Positions 18,404-26,922 of a stretch of 64,000 bases of DNA are shown piece by piece. A program made the translations under genes and the position numbers. The stretch is from the NCBI GenBank assembly GCA_017430135.1, contig JAFRNM010000001.1:186001-250000 (forward strand), in the 5' to 3' direction. The notes under the pieces are model-generated. The model was not told the DNA's origin. It searched no databases and saw only the letters and a program-made list of their open reading frames with translations. Numbering within the stretch: the first letter of the stretch is position 1; the number at the start of each line of letters is the position of its first letter. The DNA comes from Clostridia bacterium. GTDB lineage: Bacteria; Bacillota; Clostridia; TANB77; CAG-508.

Positions 18404-18440
18404 AAAAAAAATCAAAAAATGTTATAATAAAGGTAGACAT

Positions 18441-18872
18441 ATGAGAAAATTTGTGGTATTTTTAGTAATGGTAGTAATAATTGTATTTATTGCAACTTAT
18501 ATGTATTTTAATTATAAAATAAACAGAGAAAAAATTGATGAAAAAAATAGCGAATTTGAAACATATTTAGGCAAAGAAATATATGGGGCAGATGTTGCTA
18601 CACTGATAAACAAAGCATCATATAAAAACAGAAAAAACAATGTAGAACAAGATAAAAAAGGAAAATACATAGATAATGGCAATAATTCAATAAATATAGA
18701 TATAAAAATGTTAGATGATGATAACACATACAATATGGAAAAGTTTTACAAAAGTGGAACATTGCAATTTGTAGAATATTATAGAGATATAAAATTTAAA
18801 GTAATGAATATAGAATATCATAAAGAAACAGGCTTAATAAAATATATTTTCATTGAACAAATTACAAAATAA
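18441..18872 (+). CDS. Pilin-like protein with divergent N-terminus (143 aa)
   Basis: This member lacks MENA and instead has a basic start (MRKF) before its helix (residues 4-24). It keeps the shared motif clearly: FETYLGKEIYGADVATLINK (about residues 41-60), followed by N-rich sequence and a closing strand pair FKVMNIEYHKETGLIKYIFI. It may therefore be a specialised minor subunit, oriented like the others with the C-terminus outside. It follows the previous gene by 37 bases behind AAAGG. No named family was recognised. Confidence 0.65.
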   Translation: MRKFVVFLVMVVIIVFIATYMYFNYKINREKIDEKNSEFETYLGKEIYGADVATLINKASYKNRKNNVEQDKKGKYIDNGNNSINIDIKMLDDDNTYNMEKFYKSGTLQFVEYYRDIKFKVMNIEYHKETGLIKYIFIEQITK

Positions 18873-18959
18873 AAACCCAAGATAAACAAGTTATTAAAAT
18901 TTTATCAACACAATTGATAAATTAAAATAAAAAATACAAAAGTAAAGGAGGAAAAAATT

Positions 18960-19421
18960 ATGGAGAATGCGTCAAAAGCTCTAATTATAGCAGGAGCGAT
19001 ATTGTTATCAATAGTTTTGATTACATTAGGTGTGTTGATTATAGGAAGGGGACAAGATGCAATAGATAGTACAAATATAGATGACCAGGTATTATCAACA
19101 TGGAATCAAAAATTTACACAATATGAGGGAAATGGTGTTAATGGTTCAACAGTTAATACATTATTGAATTCTATTATTTCAAGTAATTCAATTGCAAATA
19201 GTAATGGTGAAAAGGAGAAAGTAATTACTTTATCTAGTAGTGTTATAACACAGAATACAAGCGATTGTTATGATTGTATAAAAACAAATGGACAACCAGC
19301 AACAACAGGATTAAAAAATATAACCAAATGGGCTGTAAATACAAAAAAATATAATGTGAAATTTGACTATAATCCTAAAGGATATGTTGCTGTTGTTTCT
19401 ATTTCAGCATCTACTACATAG
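18960..19421 (+). CDS. Pilin-like protein (MENA family, 153 aa), tandem copy 1
   Basis: Starts MENASKALIIAGAILLS and keeps near-identity with the next gene over the first 60 residues (hydrophobic helix, GRGQDAIDSTNIDDQ, TWNQKFTQY). After the shared motif (YEGNGVNGSTVNTLLNSII) the sequences diverge. A pair of cysteines (SDCYDC) sits near residues 103-106. The C-terminal KYNVKFDYNPKGYVAVVSI is the same strand-turn-strand as in its sister. AAAGGAGG precedes the start. Size, repetition and position make this one of the best candidates for a main fibre subunit. Confidence 0.7.
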   Translation: MENASKALIIAGAILLSIVLITLGVLIIGRGQDAIDSTNIDDQVLSTWNQKFTQYEGNGVNGSTVNTLLNSIISSNSIANSNGEKEKVITLSSSVITQNTSDCYDCIKTNGQPATTGLKNITKWAVNTKKYNVKFDYNPKGYVAVVSISASTT

Positions 19422-19497
19422 GAAAAATATTTAATTATTATAAATTATGTCATTATTTTTAAATATAATGAAATAAATAACGAAGGAGGAAAAAATT

Positions 19498-19938
19498 ATG
19501 GAAAATGCGTCAAAAGCGCTAATTATAGCAGGAGCTATATTATTATCAATAGTATTAATTACATTAGGAGTTTTAATTATAGGAAGAGGACAAGAAGCAA
19601 TAGAACAAACGAATATAGATGATCAAGTTGTATCAACATGGAATCAAAAATTTACACAATATGCAGGAAATGATGTAAGAGGAACAGATGTTAATATATT
19701 AATTAATGCTGTTTTATCAAGCAATGCATCATGCAAGAATAATGGAGAAGATGAAAAACTAATAACAATATATGATGGTGAGGGTACAAAAGCAGTTGGA
19801 CTATCAATATCACCAGCTGGAACAACTCCTAACTATACTAAAAATTGTTCGAAGGTTACTCCAGGTTCTAAATATACTGTTTCTGTAACTTATGGTGATA
19901 AGGGATATATAACAGGAATAACTATTGCTAAGCCATAA
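19498..19938 (+). CDS. Pilin-like protein (MENA family, 146 aa), tandem copy 2
   Basis: A tandem paralogue of the preceding gene: the first 58 residues are almost the same, with changes such as EAIEQTN for DAIDSTN. The motif reads TQYAGNDVRGTDVNILINAV. Two cysteines, near residues 81 and 117 (ASCKNN and KNCSKV), could form a disulfide outside the cell. The end GDKGYITGITIAKP is the closing strand pair. AAGGAGG precedes the start. The shared ends and divergent middle suggest duplication followed by diversification of the exposed part. Confidence 0.7.
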   Translation: MENASKALIIAGAILLSIVLITLGVLIIGRGQEAIEQTNIDDQVVSTWNQKFTQYAGNDVRGTDVNILINAVLSSNASCKNNGEDEKLITIYDGEGTKAVGLSISPAGTTPNYTKNCSKVTPGSKYTVSVTYGDKGYITGITIAKP

Positions 19939-19958
19939 TAAAAACGAGGTGAAATACT

Positions 19959-20609
19959 ATGGAAAATGCTACAGAAGCCTTAAAAATGGCTGGAGGAGTA
20001 TTAATATTTGTATTGGCATTATCCATATGTATAAATGCCTTTACAAACACAAGGCAAGGAATAGACAACTTAGTTCTATATAGTGATAGAGAATTTCTAA
20101 CAACATATGTAGAGCAAAATAAAGGTACAAAAAGAATTGTAGGTGCTGAATCAATAGTGCCTACAATTTACCGAGCTTATAAAGAAAACATAAAAATAAA
20201 TTTTCAATTTTCAGAAAATCAAGAATCAGATATAGAACCTTTATACACAGTTTCCTCATACGGAAGTGAAGAAGACCAAAAAATATATTCTATAGACTTA
20301 GAAAATCAAGTACATGGATCTGAAAAACAAAGAGAATTTTTCTTATATAATATATTATTTGGAACCGGAATTAGAGGAAACATGTATTCTAATGATAAGT
20401 ATGATGAGTATAAGGCTACTATATCAAATATTACATTTAATGGAAATGGACTTGGACTTTATCAAAGATTAACAAATGGAGATCTTATGGGTACTTATGA
20501 AGAAAGCTTAGGAGTATACTTTCCAACAGAAAAAGATGGTACTACAGATAAATCTACAACAAACAAAACTGAAAAAAAAGTTATAACATATAAAAAAGTT
20601 AATGAATAG
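19959..20609 (+). CDS. Pilin-like protein (MENA family, 216 aa)
   Basis: Starts MENATEALKMAGGVLIF, with a helix to about residue 28. The shared motif is weaker (FLTTYVEQNKGTKRIVGAES, about 48-67) and leads to IVPTIYRAYKENIK. The C-terminal tail (about 195-216) is rich in T, K and D. It is followed after 12 bases by the 169-aa gene. It is probably a minor subunit of the same apparatus. I recognise no family outside this locus. Confidence 0.65.
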   Translation: MENATEALKMAGGVLIFVLALSICINAFTNTRQGIDNLVLYSDREFLTTYVEQNKGTKRIVGAESIVPTIYRAYKENIKINFQFSENQESDIEPLYTVSSYGSEEDQKIYSIDLENQVHGSEKQREFFLYNILFGTGIRGNMYSNDKYDEYKATISNITFNGNGLGLYQRLTNGDLMGTYEESLGVYFPTEKDGTTDKSTTNKTEKKVITYKKVNE

Positions 20610-20621
20610 AAAGGAGAAACT

Positions 20622-21131
20622 ATGGAAAATAGTTGGTTAACAATAATTTTAGTATTTGTAATAATAGGTGGAATGGCTTTTTTCATAATGATTTCAACTG
20701 CAAACGATGTTGATAAGGTAACAGAAGCAGCTGTGCAACAAGACATATCTACATTTGTAAAAGAATGTGCAAATGAGGGGTGTGTTACTGCAGAAAAAGT
20801 AAATGAGTTACAAACAAATATCAATAGTCATGGAATTCTTTTTGATTTAAAAATATGGGTAGAAAGAAAAAGTGATACACCTACAAAGAAAACAACACAA
20901 TTAAACAATGGAATGACTGAAGCAACACCATTTATTACAGAAGAATACACTCCAGAGGATATAAAAGATATGCGTGGCGGGCTAAAATTAAGAGAAAACG
21001 ATTTGTTAGGTGCAAGTGCAGAAAATATTACTCCAACAAACGAGGATAGCCATTCAGGAAATACAGGAAAAGATTATTCTACAATGAAACCACAAGCAGT
21101 TGAAACTGTACATACAACTGGAACAAATTAA
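20622..21131 (+). CDS. Pilin-like membrane protein (169 aa)
   Basis: Starts MENSWLTIILVFVIIGG, keeping the MEN start but losing the K-A-L pattern; the helix spans about residues 5-25. A weakened motif DISTFVKECANEGCVTAEKV (about 45-64) with two cysteines follows. The last 80 residues are T/N/E-rich and probably disordered. AAAGGAG precedes the start. It is most likely the last of the short substrates in the transcription unit, before a terminator-like hairpin and the 735-aa gene. Confidence 0.62.
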   Translation: MENSWLTIILVFVIIGGMAFFIMISTANDVDKVTEAAVQQDISTFVKECANEGCVTAEKVNELQTNINSHGILFDLKIWVERKSDTPTKKTTQLNNGMTEATPFITEEYTPEDIKDMRGGLKLRENDLLGASAENITPTNEDSHSGNTGKDYSTMKPQAVETVHTTGTN

Positions 21132-21176
21132 AAATTTAAGCAATGTAAATTACTTTGCAAATATTTATGTTTTAAA

Positions 21177-21211
21177 AATAGCTTGTAATATAAATATTAC
21201 AGGTTATTTTT
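21177..21211 (+). terminator. Terminator-like hairpin before the 735-aa gene
   Basis: Fourteen-base arms with two G-T pairs around a 4-base loop, followed by a run of five T. It may attenuate transcription into the last gene of the locus. A second small hairpin (ggagc / gctcc) lies at about 21234-21252. Confidence 0.5.
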
Positions 21212-21281
21212 AGAATATGAAGATTATTGTAGCGGAGCTAATTATATGCTCCACAAATAATAAAACAAAGGAAAGAAGAAT

Positions 21282-23489
21282 ATGGGATTAGATAGATTAG
21301 GAATTCTTTTTATAGTAATAGTATTACCTATAGCACTTGTATTAAACACATATACAAACACACAGGTAGATACATTAAAAATGCAATTAGATTATGATTC
21401 AAAATTAAATGCATGTACTGCAGATGCAGTAAGAACATATCAAAGCAATTCATTAAGTGAAGATTTTTCAAATTTAGGAGATGTTCGTATTGGGAATATA
21501 AATGCTTCAATAAATGTGTTCTTTACGTCACTTGCATCAAACCTAAATATGTCTGGCTACAATAGGCAGTTTTTACAAGAATATGTTCCAGCAATAGTAT
21601 TTACAATGTATGATGGCTATTATATTTATTCAAAGTATACAAATACTTTGGATGAGGGAGATTATAAGGCAGATGATGTAAGAAGTACTGATGGTAGTAT
21701 ACAAAAATATGCTTCAACATATAAAAATGGACAACAACTTTACGGTTTAAAACCATTTGTACATTATAGTTGTAGATATGTAAAAGGAAGCGATTATGAC
21801 TTTGTTGTTTCATATACCTTAGATAATTATATTACTATTCAGGGAATTGTGAATGGTGTACCGGTAGACAAATCAGGATATTTGATTGATGTAGACAATA
21901 ATAAGTGGTTTAATATAAGGTATGATAGTACAACTCAAAAGGCAACAGTAAGTGGAACCCTTAAATATAAGGGAATTGATATTGGTAATGAACCTATTTT
22001 AACAGACAACTTAGTATTAGAAAAAGAAAATGGAAGTCAACCAGAAACAAAATCTTATCCTTATCATAAAGTAAATGGTGTAAAATATTACTGGGATGGA
22101 GAATATTGGTTTACTATGCAAAATGGTAGACCCAATAAATCATATTATGATTTCCAATCTTTAGGCGGAACTTCATATGATAATTCTGCATATAACTATT
22201 ATGTAAAAGCTTACGAATTTTCTTCATGGGTTAAGGAAAATTTATCTGGAATAACAGATGAGCATGCTAAAGTAGATTATGATGTATTAGATATAGATGG
22301 TACAGAAAAGACAATACAGGGGTTAACTCAAACAGGTAAAGAAATTTTCAATATGGATGGAATTGAAGAACCGGGTTCAAATTTTAATGAACATAGAAGA
22401 GCAGTAATAAGATACACAATAGAAAGAAATCTTTCAATTGCAATAGCAAATTATAATTACTATTCTGGAACACAAGGTTTAGACTTTAGAATGCCAAAAT
22501 TCAGTGAGGCAGAGTGGGATAGAATACAACAAAACATGACTGTAATATCATACTTACAAGGTCTACCAATTGGAACAAAAATATATAATGGAGTATCTGT
22601 AATTCCTAACAATGAAAACGAAGAAGTTGTTTCAGAACAATCAATATATATAGGTGAGAAAAAAGCTGGTGAAGACAACTATTATTATTCTGTTTTAACA
22701 ACACTGGATAATTTTACAGATCCAAACGAAGAAGAAGAATTCGTTGGAATCTACAATGTAGACTTAAGAAGAAAAGAGGTAGAATATAATAAGCAAAAAT
22801 ACTATTACTACCCAAAACTATATTTTGAAAAAAGGGCAACAGTTGTAGATATAGATGCGGAAAAAACAGATTCTTCAAAAAATATATACGCATATAATGG
22901 TAACATTTATAAATATATAGATGAAGTATTACTCGGAACTTCACCTGATCCAAGAACTACAAAGTATAAACTAGCTCAAGCATTTTACACCGCACTTGGT
23001 AGAGAGAGAGAAAGTAGATACAATCAAAGAAATAACTACGAAGAATTGCTAACAATGATGTCTGACGAAGAAGCAGAACTAGTAGACTTCAATGCACAAT
23101 TTATGGAAAGTACTTATAAAGGAGAGAATAAAACTGCAGAAGAAGTACAGAAAATAATAAATATTGTATTAGATAATAACAATAGAGAAACAGACCCAAA
23201 TAGAAGAGTTGTGGTAAGACAAGGAGGAGGACCAAATACAAATAATTCAGATTATTATGAAAATGGAAATACATCAGGAAATATAATATCCAATAAATGT
23301 GTGGAAGATTTAGATGCATGGACAACAGATAATACAATAAATAATTATGTTGTTGCTACAATGGGAACATCAAATACAGCTAATGGCTATAAAGGGGATT
23401 TATCTGTTACATCTAATAAAAAATACAAAATTAAGTATTATTATTATCAAGGCAGAATAAAAGTTATATATGTAAGCAAACCATATTAA
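21282..23489 (+). CDS. Large TadG-like surface protein (735 aa)
   Basis: One N-terminal hydrophobic helix (about residues 7-24, MGLDRLGILFIVIVLPIALVL) is followed by a long extracytoplasmic region. The helix and following region (TQVDTLKMQLDYDSKLNACT) resemble TadE/TadG-type minor pilins, which end many Tad operons. The body is Y/N/D-rich with no catalytic motif that I can identify, and includes EVVSEQSIYIGEKKAGEDNY and a G/N-rich segment near 645-665. The final 15 residues (KYKIKYYYYQGRIKVIYVS) echo the closing strand pair of the pilin-like proteins. It is probably a tip or adhesive component. It is separated from the upstream gene by 150 bases with a hairpin. Confidence 0.65.
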   Translation: MGLDRLGILFIVIVLPIALVLNTYTNTQVDTLKMQLDYDSKLNACTADAVRTYQSNSLSEDFSNLGDVRIGNINASINVFFTSLASNLNMSGYNRQFLQEYVPAIVFTMYDGYYIYSKYTNTLDEGDYKADDVRSTDGSIQKYASTYKNGQQLYGLKPFVHYSCRYVKGSDYDFVVSYTLDNYITIQGIVNGVPVDKSGYLIDVDNNKWFNIRYDSTTQKATVSGTLKYKGIDIGNEPILTDNLVLEKENGSQPETKSYPYHKVNGVKYYWDGEYWFTMQNGRPNKSYYDFQSLGGTSYDNSAYNYYVKAYEFSSWVKENLSGITDEHAKVDYDVLDIDGTEKTIQGLTQTGKEIFNMDGIEEPGSNFNEHRRAVIRYTIERNLSIAIANYNYYSGTQGLDFRMPKFSEAEWDRIQQNMTVISYLQGLPIGTKIYNGVSVIPNNENEEVVSEQSIYIGEKKAGEDNYYYSVLTTLDNFTDPNEEEEFVGIYNVDLRRKEVEYNKQKYYYYPKLYFEKRATVVDIDAEKTDSSKNIYAYNGNIYKYIDEVLLGTSPDPRTTKYKLAQAFYTALGRERESRYNQRNNYEELLTMMSDEEAELVDFNAQFMESTYKGENKTAEEVQKIINIVLDNNNRETDPNRRVVVRQGGGPNTNNSDYYENGNTSGNIISNKCVEDLDAWTTDNTINNYVVATMGTSNTANGYKGDLSVTSNKKYKIKYYYYQGRIKVIYVSKPY

Positions 23490-23491
23490 TT

Positions 23492-23530
23492 AAAAATTGC
23501 CAAAAGAGCTTGTCTCTTTTGGCAATTTTT
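23492..23530. terminator. Bidirectional terminator ending the Tad-like operon
   Basis: Seventeen-base arms (aaaaattgccaaaagag and its complement) around a 5-base loop, with T-runs both ways, placed between the convergent 735-aa gene and spoIVB. Confidence 0.9.
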
Positions 23531-24756
23531 AATTTACCTCTCTAATTTGTTTAAGCATAATATCTCCAAAAACAGCATACCCCTCTTTAGGATTATTAAC
23601 CAAAACATGAGTTACAGCGCCAACAAATTTGCCATTTTGAATAACAGGAGAGCCACTCATACCTTGAATAATTCCACCAGTCTTATTAAGCAAATTTTCG
23701 TCAGTAACTTTAATTTTCATACTTTTATTATCATAATTATTTTCTCTAAAAATTCTTTCAATCTGAATGTTATATTCCTTAGGAGAAGTTCCATCCAAAT
23801 TACACAAAATAGTTGCAGGACCTTCTTTAATTTCTTCTCTTAGAGCAACCTCCATTTCTTTAGAACTATCTAATCGAAGTGCAGAAGGGTTACTAACTTT
23901 TCCATAAATACCAAATTTTGTATTCTTATAAATAGAACCTATATTAGTCTGATTATCAATAGTTCCTTGAATTCTACCAGGATAACCATTTTCACCTTTT
24001 TTAATATTTAAAATCTGTGTAGTAATAAACTCTCCAGACTCAATATTAATCAATTCTTCTGTGTCAATATCAGTAATACCATGTCCAAGGGCACCAAAAC
24101 TTTTAGTAGAAGAATCATAAAAAGTTACAGTTCCTACACCAGCTGCGCTATCTCTAACCCATAAACCAAGCTTATATTCATTATTGCTAGTTTGTACAGG
24201 AGTGATGCTACAAGTTGCGGTTGCATTATTATGGACATACTCAATTGCTAAATTTTTTCCAGAAGAGGCATTCACAGTATCAATTAAATCTTGTGTAGTA
24301 GAAATTTTAGTATTATCAATTGAAATAATAGAATCTCCTTCTTCAATACCAGAATTCTCATAAGGCTTATGCTTTTTATTATCAACACCTTCAATCTCAG
24401 ACATACCAACAACTAAAATTCCACTAGTATATAACTTAACACCGGCAATATTACCGAGAAGGAATAACCTTAGTTCTAGGCAAAACATCCACCTCCATAT
24501 TTTTAATAAAAAAATTATCAAAAAGGCTGACCTCCATAGTAGTCTTTCCGGCGTTATTTATCGTCTTACTACTACTAGAAGAAGTTTCAATAGTTTCATC
24601 AGAGTTAGAAATCCTAAAACCCAAAAAATTATTAACTCTAATAGTTTCACCTTCAAAAACAATCATACTATCTGGAATACTCTCAATTACAAGAGCATAA
24701 ACATACACAATAATCAAAACAAAAACAAGCAAAAACTTAATAAAAAACTTTCTCAT
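23529..24756 (-). CDS. spoIVB: SpoIVB serine peptidase, with apparent +1 frameshift at CGG
   Basis: SpoIVB is secreted from the forespore and triggers pro-sigma-K processing. The start at 24756 (MRKFFIKFLLVF) follows AAGGAG and gives a membrane helix. The first ORF ends ...DVLPRTKVIPS-CGG-TAA (CGG at 24456-24454). Skipping one base gives GNIAGVKLYTSGILVVG and continues through a PDZ domain and an S55 peptidase domain to 23529, with GALGHGIT (catalytic His) and GMSGSP (catalytic Ser). Total length is 3n+1 and the joined product is about 408 residues, normal for SpoIVB. Adjacent divergent recN recalls the Bacillus recN-spoIVB order, with one gene inverted. Confidence 0.88.
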
Positions 24757-24772
24757 AGCACTCCTTATCCAA

Positions 24773-24896
24773 CTTTTTGGGACACTCTTAAAATTCAAGG
24801 TCTTCTGACTTTTTGGGACACTCTTAAAAATCCAGGTTTTCAAACTTTCTAAGAGTGTCCCAAAAATCTAAACTTTTTAAGAGTGTCCCAAAAATC
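24773..24896. repeat. Family A palindromic elements, copy A3 (two units)
   Basis: Two direct copies of TTTTTGGGACACTCTTAAA followed by two inverted copies of its complement. The copies are less perfectly layered than elsewhere, and mismatches show decay. It lies between divergent spoIVB and recN, just upstream of the recN promoter. Confidence 0.85.
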
Positions 24897-24957
24897 CATC
24901 CTCAAAAATCCATTTTCATTATTATTTACAAAATTTGAAATTTTATTCTAAATACTA

Positions 24958-25007
24958 TTGACAAAAAAGTGTTCTGGTAATATAATCAAAACACGAACAA
25001 TGTTTCA
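24958..25007 (+). promoter_or_regulatory. recN promoter with possible LexA-like operator
   Basis: TTGACA (24958-24963), 17-base spacer, TATAAT (24981-24986) is a perfect sigma-A promoter. Just downstream, CGAACAATGTTTCA (24994-25007) is a partial match to the Gram-positive LexA box (CGAAC-N4-GTTCG); the left half fits and the right half fits only partly. The promoter is solid, the operator tentative. Confidence 0.75.
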
Positions 25008-25034
25008 ACGAAAAACTTTTTTGGAGGTATAATT

Positions 25035-26666
25035 ATGATTTCAACATTACATATTAAAAATATAGGAATAATAGATGATTTAGTGGTTGATCTAAATGAA
25101 GGATTAAATGTACTTACAGGAGAAACTGGAGCTGGAAAAACTCTAATAATAGATTCAATAGAAATAATATGTGGTGGAAGATTTTCAAAAGAAATGATAA
25201 GAAAAGGTGAAACAAATTCATATATAGAATTATGCATGTTTGAACCAGAAAATGAACATTCAATGGATGGAAATATAATAATTTCAAGAGAAATAAGCAC
25301 AAATGGAAAAAACATGTGTAAAATAAATGGCAGAATGGTTACAGTTGCGGAATTAAAAGAATTCATGTCAAACTTTATAGAAATACATGGTCAAAACAAA
25401 AATCAAGAGCTATTAAATAATAAAACACATCTATCATGCTTGGATGGCTTTATTGGGGATGAATTAAAAAACATAAAAGAAGAATATCAAACCAAATATG
25501 AAAGATATAATGAAATAAAAAAAGAACTAAAACAGAATTATGGAGATGACAAAGAAAAAGAGCGTAAGCTAGATTTATTAAAATATCAAATAGAAGAAAT
25601 AGAAACAGCTAGCTTAAAGAAAGATGAAGAGCAAGAATTAGAAGAAAAGCGTAATTTAATGTTAAATGCTGAAAAAATAACACAAAATCTAAATCAGGCA
25701 GATGCTGTGTTAAGTGAACAAGGGATAGATGCTATAAGTTTAGCTATAAAAAGCTTAGAAAAAATAGAAAATATAGACGAAAAATACGAAAAAATTTCAA
25801 GCAATTTAAAAAGCTTGTATTATGAATTGCAAGAAGTTTCAAGAGATTTAAGCTCATACAATGATGAAATATATTTTGATGAAGAAGAAAGAAACGAAAC
25901 AGAGGAAAGACTAGATTTAATACATTCTTTAAAAAGAAAATATGGAAACACAATAGAAGAAATATTGCAATACAAAGAAGAAATAGAGCAAGAGGTAGCT
26001 CATATTGAAAACCTAGATGAATACAATAATAAATTAAAACAAGAACAAGTAAAATTAAAAGAAGAAATGAATAAATTAGCATTAAAAATTCACAAAATAA
26101 GAGAAGAAAAAGCAAATATATTAAGCCAAAATATAAATAAAGAATTAAAAGACCTAGAAATGAAAAACGCTAAAATAAATGTACATGTAAATTATCTAGA
26201 AAAGGAATTCTATAAAACAGGAAAAGATGAAGTAGAATTCTACATTTCAACAAATGTAGGAGAAGATGAAAAAGAACTAGCCAAAATAGCATCAGGTGGG
26301 GAAATTTCAAGAATAATGCTTGCAATAAAAAAAGTATTGGCTCAAAGTGATAAAATGCCAGTATTAATATTTGATGAAATAGATACAGGAATAAGCGGAA
26401 ATGCTGCCAATATGGTTGCTAAAAAATTAAGCGAAATATCAAAAAATCATCAAATACTTTGTATTTCTCATATGCCTTCTGTTGCAGCAATGGCAGACTA
26501 TAACTATTTTATAAGTAAAAAAGTTGTAGAAGAAAGAACAAATACAAATATCAAATTATTAAATGAAGAAGAAATAATAGAAGAAATAGCTAGAATTTCT
26601 TCTGGACAAATTAATGATGTTACCATCAAATATGCTACAGAACTACGTTCTAAGAAAGCATCTTAA
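25035..26666 (+). CDS. recN: DNA repair protein RecN
   Basis: The 543-residue protein is RecN, an SMC-like ATPase acting at double-strand breaks. Walker A is GETGAGKTL near residue 32, followed by a long helical coiled-coil middle (about 150-360). The ABC signature is in LAKIASGGEISRIMLAIK and Walker B is LIFDEIDTGISG. Length is at the short end of the family. TTTTTTGGAGG precedes the start and a perfect promoter lies about 50 bases upstream. Element D1 follows the gene. Confidence 0.96.
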   Translation: MISTLHIKNIGIIDDLVVDLNEGLNVLTGETGAGKTLIIDSIEIICGGRFSKEMIRKGETNSYIELCMFEPENEHSMDGNIIISREISTNGKNMCKINGRMVTVAELKEFMSNFIEIHGQNKNQELLNNKTHLSCLDGFIGDELKNIKEEYQTKYERYNEIKKELKQNYGDDKEKERKLDLLKYQIEEIETASLKKDEEQELEEKRNLMLNAEKITQNLNQADAVLSEQGIDAISLAIKSLEKIENIDEKYEKISSNLKSLYYELQEVSRDLSSYNDEIYFDEEERNETEERLDLIHSLKRKYGNTIEEILQYKEEIEQEVAHIENLDEYNNKLKQEQVKLKEEMNKLALKIHKIREEKANILSQNINKELKDLEMKNAKINVHVNYLEKEFYKTGKDEVEFYISTNVGEDEKELAKIASGGEISRIMLAIKKVLAQSDKMPVLIFDEIDTGISGNAANMVAKKLSEISKNHQILCISHMPSVAAMADYNYFISKKVVEERTNTNIKLLNEEEIIEEIARISSGQINDVTIKYATELRSKKAS

Positions 26667-26680
26667 TTTCTAAAGCTAAC

Positions 26681-26813
26681 AGGCTAAATATTATTATTTT
26701 TTGCAACTCCCAACTGCATAAGAAACCCTAAATCAAAATTATTAAAATTTTGATAAGGGTTTCTAATTTGTCGGTCCCCCCGAATGTTGCTTAAAAATAA
26801 TAATATTTAGCCT
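26681..26813. repeat. Family D palindromic element, copy D1
   Basis: Outer arms of about 20 bases (aggctaaatattattattttt and its complement) enclose an inner helix. The conserved strands are CAACTGCATAAGAAA and TTTCTAATTTGTCGGTCCCC. Copy D2 near 40.4 kb has the same conserved strands in inverse orientation but different helix sequences. It lies between recN and dxs. Confidence 0.8.
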
Positions 26814-26922
26814 TTTGTAGCATTGGCTGGCAAAGTTGCTTTATAAAATTAAGATGTTTTTTAAAATAAGTCTAGTAAAAAAGCATATTTTGTGGTAAAA
26901 TGGACCGGAAAAGGTGATAGAA

